From an uncultured Erysipelotrichaceae bacterium (GTDB lineage Bacteria > Bacillota_I > Bacilli_A > RFN20 > CAG-826), in contig CADBDO010000100.1 of assembly GCA_902793515.1 (NCBI GenBank), positions 1,028 to 6,483 on the forward strand: 5,456 nucleotides of DNA. Direction: 5' to 3'. The position numbers and the translations under genes are program-made. This document shows positions 1 through 5,456 of the stretch, piece after piece. Position 1 is the first letter of the stretch; each line of letters starts with the position of its first letter. Under the pieces are notes generated by a model. It ran no database searches. It was not told where the DNA came from and worked only from the letters and a program-made list of their open reading frames with translations.

Positions 1-1
1 T

Positions 2-1561
2 GATGGCGAGGAAGTCTACAACAACCAGCTTTCCAAAATCTACGATGCCCTTGTGAGCAGTGGCGACACCAACTCACAGCGCGTCCTCAACAACATCCTT
101 TACCTCTATAGTGAAGCCACCTTTGGCTCCTTCTATGATGTGACCGATGGCTCCACCACCACTTACGGCATCAAGAGCGCCGTCGAAGGTGGCGAGGCCA
201 GTGCTGCCTTCTCCTCCTACATCGAAGCCCACAAGGCCATGCAGGTCATCGAGAATGGCTCCATCAACAAAGCCAAATCCTTCACCAAGGTCAAGAACAT
301 GTACGCCGAGATCGTCAGCCGTATCTACAAGCAGTTCTACAGCTACGTCCTCGATGCCTCTTACCAGGACAGATCCCGTTTCTGCGAGGAGAAGTTCTAC
401 CAGGCCCAGGTCAAGAACTACTATGATCTTGGCGCTGCCTACTACACCACCGATGAGGCTAACTACTATGTCCCAGTGAACGGTGCTTTCCGTCTTGATG
501 ACACTTACACCGCTGACGATCAGCTCAACGATTACTTCAAAGATCTCTTCGCCACCTATAAGAACTACATCGAGCTCAACATCCTTCCAGACATCTATAG
601 AAACGAGCTCACCGCTCAGTACCTCTACACCCAGAACATCTACCAGATCCGTAACACCATGGCTCGTAAGATCGACTATGTCGCTCTCGCCGAGAACAGT
701 GACTACAACGGCAAAGTCAAAGACTTGATGAACGCTTATTGCAAGCTCATCGTCAACGCCGGCAAGCAAGATGCCTATGACTTCACCTGGTTAGACAGAG
801 TCAACAAAGGCGCCGAAGCCGCTATCATCGCTGATACCATGGCTCAGGCCCTCTACACCGAAGCTGGCTGGACCCTCAGACACATCACCGTCGGTGGTCA
901 GAACTATGACTACTACTGTGAGTCCGTCTTCGGAACCACCTGCCTTAAGTACCAGAAGCTCCTTGATAAGACCACCCGTGACGAGACTGAGCTCTCCAAC
1001 ATCGAAGCTGACTTCACCTCCAACGGCGCCTACACCAAGGAAACCGGATTCAAGATCAAACTCAACCAGCTCCTTGCTGACAACAACACCGAGTATGATT
1101 GGTACACTTCCGGATCCCTCAACGGCATCCCAGCTGACATGGCCACCCGTGCCTTCAAGATTCAGGTCGCCAACGAGCTCGATGACGATGACGCCACCGA
1201 GAAGTATCTCCGCAAGATCGCCGATGACGGTGCCACCACCAAGAACGCTTACTTGATGCCAGCCAACTACGAGACCGGCACCGAATATCCATACTTGGTC
1301 CAGGATTCCAGCAAGTACTACATCGTCAAAGTCGAAGAGGCCACCAAGGCCGCTAAGCTCAACGAGAGCTACAAAGACGACTTCTATGGCGAAGAGAAGG
1401 CTGAGATCATCGCCCGTAAGATTGCTTACAGCTTAAGCAGCTCTGACACCTGGAAGAAAGCCGCCAACACCTACTACGTTGAGCAAATGGCCACCATCTT
1501 CCACGATGACTACGTCCTCGAGTACTTCGAGCACACCTTCCCAGAGATCTTCGAGAACTAA
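2..1561 (+). CDS. PrsA/SurA-like extracytoplasmic foldase, C-terminal 519 residues (5' end outside window)
   Basis: The frame is open from base 2 and closes at TAA 1559-1561. The GTG at 53 is internal, because coding sequence continues upstream of it to the window edge. The first visible residues (DGEEVYNNQLSKIYDAL) resemble the SurA_N-like opening of PrsA-type foldases, which normally follows a signal peptide or lipobox that would lie outside the window. The rest is hydrophilic, largely helical-looking and rich in Tyr, Asn, Asp and Ala, with no membrane segment, so a secreted or lipid-anchored protein is plausible. I cannot see a convincing central parvulin domain. A short stretch near residues 438-452 (YLVQDSSKYYIVKVE) resembles the last strand of one. 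Proximity to hit and yhaM matches the prsA neighbourhood of Bacillus. Codon use is strongly biased to C-ending codons (GCC, ATC, AAC, TAC, ACC), more than in the genes to the right, which suggests high expression. It could instead be an unrelated large surface lipoprotein. Confidence 0.6.
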   Translation, partial: DGEEVYNNQLSKIYDALVSSGDTNSQRVLNNILYLYSEATFGSFYDVTDGSTTTYGIKSAVEGGEASAAFSSYIEAHKAMQVIENGSINKAKSFTKVKNMYAEIVSRIYKQFYSYVLDASYQDRSRFCEEKFYQAQVKNYYDLGAAYYTTDEANYYVPVNGAFRLDDTYTADDQLNDYFKDLFATYKNYIELNILPDIYRNELTAQYLYTQNIYQIRNTMARKIDYVALAENSDYNGKVKDLMNAYCKLIVNAGKQDAYDFTWLDRVNKGAEAAIIADTMAQALYTEAGWTLRHITVGGQNYDYYCESVFGTTCLKYQKLLDKTTRDETELSNIEADFTSNGAYTKETGFKIKLNQLLADNNTEYDWYTSGSLNGIPADMATRAFKIQVANELDDDDATEKYLRKIADDGATTKNAYLMPANYETGTEYPYLVQDSSKYYIVKVEEATKAAKLNESYKDDFYGEEKAEIIARKIAYSLSSSDTWKKAANTYYVEQMATIFHDDYVLEYFEHTFPEIFEN

Positions 1562-1563
1562 AT

Positions 1564-1589
1564 CTCGATTCTCAAAACAAAAAATCGAG
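1564..1589 (+). promoter_or_regulatory. Second hairpin overlapping the terminator stem
   Basis: CTCGATT (1564-1570) is an exact inverted repeat of AATCGAG (1583-1589), with a 12-base A-rich loop between them. Its right arm shares GAG (1587-1589) with the left arm of the terminator, so the two full stems cannot form together. This geometry is seen in attenuators. Here, just after a stop codon, it may simply be a weak 3'-end structure. The pairing is visible in the sequence; any regulatory role is speculation. Confidence 0.35.
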
Positions 1590-1612
1590 GCGGTTAATTC
1601 CGCCTCTTTTTT
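1587..1612 (+). terminator. Rho-independent terminator after the foldase gene
   Basis: A perfect 7-bp GC-rich stem (GAGGCGG at 1587-1593 paired with CCGCCTC at 1600-1606) closes a 6-base loop (TTAATT) and is followed directly by six T residues (1607-1612). It starts 25 bases after the foldase stop codon and ends before the promoter region of hit. It should therefore separate the two transcripts. Confidence 0.92.
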
Positions 1613-1640
1613 ATACCTATTATTAATAAGGATATATAAT
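1610..1640 (+). promoter_or_regulatory. Probable sigma-A promoter of hit
   Basis: A consensus -10 box TATAAT lies at 1635-1640 in an AT-rich stretch, 26 bases before the hit start codon. The best -35 match is weak: TTTATA at 1610-1615 with a long 19-bp spacer, overlapping the T tract of the terminator. The position after a terminator and before the hit gene supports the call. The -35 assignment is uncertain. Confidence 0.55.
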
Positions 1641-1665
1641 TACTAAGAACATTCGAGGTTACATT

Positions 1666-2088
1666 ATGAAAGACGTATTTTGCCGTATCATCGATGGGGA
1701 GATCCCATCAACCAAGGTCTATGAGGATGATGACGTTCTCGCCATCCTTGATATCTCCCAGACCACGAAAGGGCACACTCTCGTCATTCCTAAGAAGCAT
1801 TACGAAAACTTTTTAGCTTGCCCACTAGAGACCATGGAAAAGGTCATGGCCGTCGCCCAAAGGATCGGACAGGCTGAAATGGGCGTCCTTGGCGCCAAAG
1901 GAGTCAATATCCTTACCAATGTGGGTGAAGTCGCCGGACAAAGCGTCAACCACTTCCACGTCCACGTCATCCCTCGCTACATCGGTGGCGAAGGCGGATT
2001 CCAAATCACCATGAAAGGACAAGACACATCCGGAATGGATCTGCCTCGTCTTGCCATGCAGATTTCTGACGAACTAAAGAACGAATAA
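1666..2088 (+). CDS. hit: HIT-family (Hint/Fhit-type) nucleotide hydrolase/transferase
   Basis: This 140-residue protein is full length for the family. It carries the defining histidine triad H-x-H-x-H-x-x as HFHVHVI at residues 96-102. By analogy with Hint, H98 would be the nucleophile that takes up the nucleotidyl group, and the partly conserved N-terminal half (FCRIIDGEIPSTKVYEDD, then a GHTLVIPK stretch near 36-43) forms the purine-nucleotide pocket. Such enzymes cleave nucleoside phosphoramidates or related nucleotides in the cytoplasm; the natural substrate is usually unknown. Many Bacillota relatives begin with a C-x-x-C zinc pair. Here only C6 is present and residue 3 is Asp, so that zinc site appears to be lost. 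The ATG is preceded by GAGG (1655-1658) at a 7-base spacing. A promoter and the upstream terminator indicate a single-gene transcript. The stop codon directly abuts the stop of the convergent yhaM homologue. Confidence 0.96.
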   Translation: MKDVFCRIIDGEIPSTKVYEDDDVLAILDISQTTKGHTLVIPKKHYENFLACPLETMEKVMAVAQRIGQAEMGVLGAKGVNILTNVGEVAGQSVNHFHVHVIPRYIGGEGGFQITMKGQDTSGMDLPRLAMQISDELKNE

Positions 2089-2095
2089 TTATTCG
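2082..2095. repeat. 14-bp perfect palindrome at the tail-to-tail gene junction
   Basis: CGAATAATTATTCG is self-complementary and contains the hit stop codon (2086-2088) and, on the other strand, the yhaM stop codon (2091-2089). The two genes end with similar codons (GAA TAA and GAA TAA), which alone creates most of the symmetry. There is no T tract and little GC, so it is a poor terminator. Confidence 0.6.
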
Positions 2096-2938
2096 CGGTT
2101 CTTCTTCTCGTAAGAAGGAACGTAATAGGCTCTCCCATCGAGAGCGAAGATCTTTTCGGTGAACGACCCTAGGTCGGCGTTTTCGACTGCCTTGTCGACG
2201 ATGTTCATTTTCGCATCGAAGTCATCGATCATGGCAAGGGCCAAAGCCTCTCTTGTAAGAGGAGGGACTGGTGAGCCAAATTCTGGCTTAGAGTGATGGG
2301 AGGCGATCATATGCTCGAGGAGGGTGAGCTTCTCGCCTTCGATCTTGAGCTCTTTGCACGCCATTCTGATTTCAGCGACCATGATGGAGATATGGCCAAC
2401 TAAGTTGCCTTCGATGGTGTACTTGGTAGCAATTGGGCCAGATAATTCGATGGTCTTTCCAAGGTCATGGATGAGAGCGCCGGCAATGACCCAATCGCGG
2501 TTCAGTTTGGTGTAGAGCTTGCAGACCTGCTCCGCTAAATCGGCCATGCAGAGTGAGTGGTAAAGAAGTCCGCTAGCGAAGTTATGGTGATTCCTCACCG
2601 CGGCTGGATGGATTACGTATTTGTCGTGGAACTTGTTAATGAGATAAGTGACGAGCTTCTTAAGGTCTTCGTCTTTGAGGGATTCGATGTAGGAATTAAG
2701 TTTCTTCTCGAGTTCTTCCCTTGGGACAGGAGCCTGAGGGACGAATTTGGTGACATCGACATCGGAGACAGACACCTGGGCACCGGAAATGATTTTGAAT
2801 TGGAGGCTTCCTTTGTATTTGAGGACCTCTCCTTCAACGGCGACGATGTTGCCTTCTTTGAAGACCTCTAAATCACCATCGAAAACATCCCACTTCTTTC
2901 CAAGGATGGATCCGGTTGAAGTCTTTGATCATTTCCAT
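2089..2938 (-). pseudogene. yhaM: YhaM-like 3'-5' exoribonuclease (OB fold + HD domain), frame broken near its 5' end
   Basis: YhaM enzymes are cytoplasmic 3'-5' exonucleases of Bacillota that join an N-terminal OB fold to a metal-dependent HD domain. The HD part is intact in the frame ending at TAA 2091-2089. It shows RNHHNFASGLLYHS, LIHDLGKTIEL with the HD pair at about 2464-2469, EGNLVGHISIM, ASHHSK and a later Asp-rich IDDFDAK. Upstream, the same frame continues with the second half of the OB fold (GSILGKKWDVF ... VEGEVLKYKGSLQL) and is open only to TGA 2931-2929. It has no start codon before GTG 2775, which lacks a ribosome site. The evident start is ATG 2938, directly after the recX stop and 8 bases from GAGGAGG. 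That start opens a different frame (MEMIKDF...) which ends after 21 codons at 2873. About 30 residues of the OB fold are missing compared with the usual ~314. It could be a true pseudogene, an HD-only protein made from 2775, or an assembly error. Confidence 0.85.
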
Positions 2939-3733
2939 TTATAGTACCTCCTCTAGGTATTGGTTAATGCTTTGGATCTCATAGCCTTTTCTGGCTAGAG
3001 CGGCAAACATATGTTGCCTTAAGTCGTAGCCCTCGTATTTGCGTTTATATTGTTTTAAGAGGGTTTCGCCGGTGATTTTTAGATTTTTGGATTCGTTTTT
3101 GCTGCTTTTTTTGTAATTAGAGACCGCTTTAGAGGCGATGTCATATGAGAAGCCTCTTCTTTGAAGCGCCTCAATCGCTTTGGCGAGTTTGGCGTTATAC
3201 GGATACCTGTCGTACTTCTTCTCGATTTGGGATGCGGCGACCTTAGCGTGCTCAAGCTCGTGGGTGAATCTAAGGGCGTTCACGATCTCTATAGCGATCA
3301 CCTTCTTATGGAGAAGGTCGTCTTTGATTCTCTCTTCGCCGTAAAGGAGATTCTCTTTCTCCTCTTTGTATTCTTTGGCGAGTTCTTTGTCATCGAGAAG
3401 GCCTGCTTTCTTTAAGCGGGTTATGACGTTGGCGACGCTTTGTTCCTCTTTCTGTTTGGCCTTGAGCTTCATGACGATCTCGAAGGTGCTGTAGCAGCCT
3501 TTGGAGGCCAAGGAAAGGCCATATTGATAGAGGCTATCCTGTTTGATCTTGAATAAGAGTTCCTGGTATTCCTTTGAGGTGAGCTCTTTGCCGACGTATA
3601 GATAGTAATCGCTAAAGACATCTTGGCTGATCTCGACTTTGTCCGCGCCGAAATAGACACTCACCTTTCTCTTCTTCGGGAAAAAGGAAATCTTGGTTAT
3701 CGTTTTACCAGTTCTTTTTGATGGCGCGTTCAT
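2939..3733 (-). CDS. recX: RecX regulatory protein, modulator of RecA
   Basis: RecX binds RecA-DNA filaments in the cytoplasm and limits or tunes recombination and SOS induction. The 264-residue length equals that recalled for Bacillus RecX. An N-terminal all-beta-like segment (TITKISFFPKKRKVSVYF, then VGKEL) is followed by repeated three-helix units. The first has LASKGCYSTFEIVMKLK with VITRLKKAGLLDDKELAKEY (about residues 75-122). The second has YGEERIKDDLLHKKV (131-145), the third RRGFSYDIASKAVSNY (192-207), and a final one has LARKGYEIQSINQYL (246-260). The chosen ATG 3733 overlaps the 3' end of the glycosyltransferase gene by 29 bp. It has only a weak AAGGA site 12 bases upstream and adds roughly eight residues before the usual family start, but no better start codon is visible in frame. 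The stop directly abuts the yhaM start. Expression is therefore probably coupled to the upstream lipid genes rather than to recA. Confidence 0.93.
   Translation of the reverse strand: MNAPSKRTGKTITKISFFPKKRKVSVYFGADKVEISQDVFSDYYLYVGKELTSKEYQELLFKIKQDSLYQYGLSLASKGCYSTFEIVMKLKAKQKEEQSVANVITRLKKAGLLDDKELAKEYKEEKENLLYGEERIKDDLLHKKVIAIEIVNALRFTHELEHAKVAASQIEKKYDRYPYNAKLAKAIEALQRRGFSYDIASKAVSNYKKSSKNESKNLKITGETLLKQYKRKYEGYDLRQHMFAALARKGYEIQSINQYLEEVL
2947..2953 (-). promoter_or_regulatory. Strong ribosome binding site for yhaM inside the recX 3' end
   Basis: On the minus strand GAGGAGG lies 8 bases before ATG 2938 and also encodes Glu-Glu near the recX C-terminus (EEVL, stop). The recX TAA (2941-2939) is immediately followed by the ATG, a typical arrangement for translational coupling. 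This site fixes ATG 2938 as the ancestral start even though the frame it opens is now broken. Confidence 0.85.
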
Positions 3734-4880
3734 AGACGTGCAAAATCCTTTCGTAGAAAGATTCCATGGAATACGGCTCTAAGCCTTCGATGGCTTTGGC
3801 AATTATATCTTTCTTTTTCTCTACATCGAGCTTGGACACCATCTCAAGCTTCTTGGCCATATCGACTTCATCAACGAAGAAGAAGCCATTCTCGTTATCG
3901 GTGATGGTGTTCTTCAAGGTGTCGTCGTAACGGCAAAGGAGAACGATTCCTGAGGCCATCGCTTCCATGAAGGTAAGACCCTGTGTTTCGGTGATAGACG
4001 CGGAGACAAAGACATCGCCTAAGTGGTAATAGAGAGGGACGGTGTCTGGGGAGACAGGTCCAACGAAGCGGACGTTCTCGGAAATACCAAGCTTTGTGGC
4101 AAGGGCTTTAAGCGATTCGAGAGCAGGCCCTCCTCCCACTATTACAAATAGAGTCTTTTTCTTCGGTTTTTTGTATAAATATTCGGCATAGCCCCTAAGA
4201 CACACGTCAATCGACTTCTCTTTGGCCACGCGGCCGATAGAAAGAACGACGAAGGTATCTTCGCTGATGCCAAGGTCCTCTTTGATCTCAGAGAGCCTTT
4301 CTTGGTCGACGTTCTCTTTCTTGAAAGCGTCGAAATCAATGCCGGTTGGGATGACGTTGATATAGGAGTCAACGTTGATGAAACGCATGTACTCTTTGAT
4401 CTTCTGGCTTGGGGTGATGAATTCATCCGCTTCCTTGGAAGTATGACGGACATATCTTCTGACGATGTTCTTGGCAATGCGGTCAAAAACCTTTCCCGGG
4501 ACGTAATGGGTGTAGTCCTCATACGAAGTATGGTAAGTGTAAACCGTTGGGGCGCTTAAGTTCGTCGCGGCGATGAAACCGAACTGGCCAATGCCAGCGT
4601 CGGTCTGAATGTGAATGACATCCGGTTTGAAGGCGCGGAGGATCTTCATGGCTTTGCTGTTATAGAAGCCCGCCATACGGTAATCGTAGAGGAACTTAAG
4701 CTCAATGCCCTGAATACGGACGATATCCCCTTCTTCAAGAAGGTCGTTGCCATATGGGTTCGTGGTGAAAACCTTGACCTTGTGGCCATGGCTCACGAAA
4801 GCGCGGTAAAGGTTACGGGTGCTTGTGGCGACGCCGTTGATCTCTGGCGGGTAGGTGTCACTGAAGATTGCTACTCTCAT
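3705..4880 (-). CDS. GT4-family glycosyltransferase, probable diacylglycerol alpha-glucosyltransferase
   Basis: This 391-residue GT-B fold retaining glycosyltransferase has a typical N-terminal acceptor domain: MRVAIFSDTYPPEINGVATS with the Gly-containing loop near 11-20, DVIHIQTDAGIGQFG at 87-101, and YHTSYEDYTHYVPG with H117. The C-terminal nucleotide-sugar domain has SIGRVAKEKSID with R217 and K222, then VGGGP, and the E-x7-E motif ETQGLTFME (E298/E306) followed by AMASG. The ETQGLTF variety of this motif and the length fit enzymes that put glucose or galactose on diacylglycerol to make membrane glycolipids or lipoteichoic-acid anchors (for example Acholeplasma monoglucosyldiacylglycerol synthase, Listeria LafA). 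The sugar and acceptor cannot be read from sequence. No membrane segment is seen; peripheral binding to the inner membrane face is usual for the family. ATG 4880 follows the flippase stop by 2 bp, with GAGGA 7 bases upstream; the gene's end overlaps recX. Confidence 0.92.
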   Translation of the reverse strand: MRVAIFSDTYPPEINGVATSTRNLYRAFVSHGHKVKVFTTNPYGNDLLEEGDIVRIQGIELKFLYDYRMAGFYNSKAMKILRAFKPDVIHIQTDAGIGQFGFIAATNLSAPTVYTYHTSYEDYTHYVPGKVFDRIAKNIVRRYVRHTSKEADEFITPSQKIKEYMRFINVDSYINVIPTGIDFDAFKKENVDQERLSEIKEDLGISEDTFVVLSIGRVAKEKSIDVCLRGYAEYLYKKPKKKTLFVIVGGGPALESLKALATKLGISENVRFVGPVSPDTVPLYYHLGDVFVSASITETQGLTFMEAMASGIVLLCRYDDTLKNTITDNENGFFFVDEVDMAKKLEMVSKLDVEKKKDIIAKAIEGLEPYSMESFYERILHVYERAIKKNW

Positions 4881-4882
4881 CG

Positions 4883-5456
4883 TTAATCCTCATCAGGCGG
4901 AATAACCGTCTTTTTATTACTCTTCTTTGAAGAACCTTTGTATGGCTCATATGGGCCGATATAGTCATCGCCTGTGACTAGGCCATAGTCATTAAGCGAA
5001 TTGGTGACCATCGTCTTCTTGATGGCCTTTCTGCTAAGCTGCCTAGTTTCGTAAAGGGTCTCACTAGAAAGCTTTCGCTGATCGTAGGTCTGAAGCTGAA
5101 GGTCGACGAATGTCTGGCGCGAAGCGTATGGCAGTTGCTCGCCTTGGCCTCTCGAGTGATACAAAGCCGCAACGATACCTGAGGCGATAAGGACGAAGTA
5201 GAAGGTCGCGATACGCCAAAGGATTTGGGTGGACATAACGTTCGCCGAAGGAGTTCTGATGACCGATAGGCCAGTCTCTGTGACAGCGTATGTCTCTACA
5301 AAGAAGCCATTGAACATGGAGTTATAGACGATTTCGGAAATACCTGCTCCACCAGGGAGAGGGACTAAGCCGGAAACCATTTGGTGGAACGCACTTCTGA
5401 AGCAAGCGTCATTAAGACGGTCGAATCTGAAGCCTTCATTCGCGCCATAAGCGTTA
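4883..5456 (-). CDS. Flippase-like / LPG-synthase-TM (UPF0104) integral membrane protein, C-terminal 190 residues
   Basis: The frame is open to the right edge of the window, so the N-terminal membrane segments are missing. ATG 5380 is internal, because coding sequence continues above it. The hallmark is VPLPGGAGISE (coding at about 5333-5365), matching the P-x-PGG-x-G-x-x-E signature near the last helices of the lysylphosphatidylglycerol-synthase membrane domain family, followed by LWRIATFYF inside a hydrophobic segment (about 5159-5224). These proteins lie in the cytoplasmic membrane and are thought to move or modify lipids and lipid-linked sugars. No MprF-type synthase domain is present on the C-terminal side. 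Instead about 91 hydrophilic residues follow the last helix, rich in Lys, Ser, Tyr and Asp, ending KKTVIPPDED; this tail is not a domain I recognise. The stop lies 2 bp before the glycosyltransferase start, so the two probably act in one glycolipid or envelope pathway. Confidence 0.85.
   Translation of the reverse strand, partial: NAYGANEGFRFDRLNDACFRSAFHQMVSGLVPLPGGAGISEIVYNSMFNGFFVETYAVTETGLSVIRTPSANVMSTQILWRIATFYFVLIASGIVAALYHSRGQGEQLPYASRQTFVDLQLQTYDQRKLSSETLYETRQLSRKAIKKTMVTNSLNDYGLVTGDDYIGPYEPYKGSSKKSNKKTVIPPDED
4887..4891 (-). promoter_or_regulatory. Ribosome binding site of the glycosyltransferase gene
   Basis: GAGGA on the minus strand sits 7 bases before ATG 4880 and lies within the final Asp-Glu-Asp codons of the upstream membrane-protein gene. 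This supports the start choice and coupling of the two genes. Confidence 0.75.

Noticed and set aside
53..55. GTG as the start of the foldase gene
   Set aside because: The frame is open to the window edge and the preceding residues (DGEEVYNNQLSKIYDA) look like coding sequence of the same domain.
74..769. Long minus-strand open frame opposite the foldase gene (231 codons)
   Set aside because: It mirrors the codon bias of the plus-strand gene: C-ending codons leave few antisense stops. The predicted product is a Val/Asp/Gly/Leu-rich low-information sequence with no ribosome site or domain.
894..1256. Plus-strand Thr/Ser/Pro-rich open frame inside the foldase gene
   Set aside because: It is a +1-frame shadow of the C-ending codon pattern, with the low-complexity composition typical of such shadows.
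1611..1665. Riboswitch or small RNA in the foldase-hit gap
   Set aside because: The gap between terminator and start codon is only about 50 bases and AT-rich, with room for a promoter and ribosome site but no further stable structure.
2557..2871. Plus-strand open frame of 104 codons opposite yhaM
   Set aside because: It lies entirely antisense to the conserved OB-fold/HD coding sequence and has no ribosome site or recognisable product.
2929..2931. TGA read as tryptophan (genetic code 4) to extend the yhaM frame
   Set aside because: Reading through reaches TAG at 2955-2953 within a few codons without a start, and the other genes here use TGG for Trp and show no in-frame TGA.
2914..2931. Programmed ribosomal frameshift joining the yhaM start to the OB/HD frame
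   Set aside because: A +1 shift near 2920 would work on paper, but there is no slippery motif like that of prfB and no nearby stop codon in the start frame. The product would still lack the first OB-fold strands.

Overview
This window looks like chromosomal core sequence from a low- to mid-GC member of the Bacillota, most likely a Bacilli/Erysipelotrichia/RF39-like lineage. This rests on the gene content: a YhaM-type OB-fold/HD 3'-5' exoribonuclease (a Bacillota family), a Bacillus-style RecX of 264 residues, a GT4 diacylglycerol glucosyltransferase-like enzyme, strong AGGAGG-type ribosome binding sites and a standard Rho-independent terminator. I see no tRNA, rRNA, mobile element, CRISPR array or phage signal.

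The left part reads on the plus strand. A large extracytoplasmic foldase-like protein (5' end outside the window) ends at 1561. A strong intrinsic terminator follows at 1587-1612, then a short promoter region and hit, a HIT-family nucleotide hydrolase/transferase (1666-2088). The rest (2089-5456) is one tightly packed minus-strand gene set. In transcription order it holds the C-terminal part of a flippase-like/LPG-synthase-TM membrane protein (cut by the window edge), a GT4 glycosyltransferase, recX and a yhaM homologue. The first three junctions are a 2-bp gap, a 29-bp overlap and directly abutting stop and start codons, so co-transcription and translational coupling are very likely. The two gene groups meet tail to tail at 2088/2089 with no spacer.

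Functionally, the flippase-like protein and GT4 enzyme suggest membrane glycolipid or lipoteichoic-acid-anchor synthesis. RecX modulates RecA, and YhaM would trim RNA. A foldase, hit and yhaM also lie near each other in Bacillus subtilis (from memory: yhaM-yhaL-prsA ... hit-ecsA), which supports the foldase call and suggests an eroded ancestral neighbourhood.

The most notable observation is that yhaM is broken at its 5' end. Its well-placed ATG and AGGAGG site open a frame that stops after 21 codons, while the OB-fold/HD frame is shifted by one base and has no start of its own before a GTG inside the protein. The start of the OB fold is missing, which fits a deletion of roughly 90-105 bp that is not a multiple of three, or an assembly error. 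I found no clear sign of a novel multi-gene system. The other genes are ordinary housekeeping genes.
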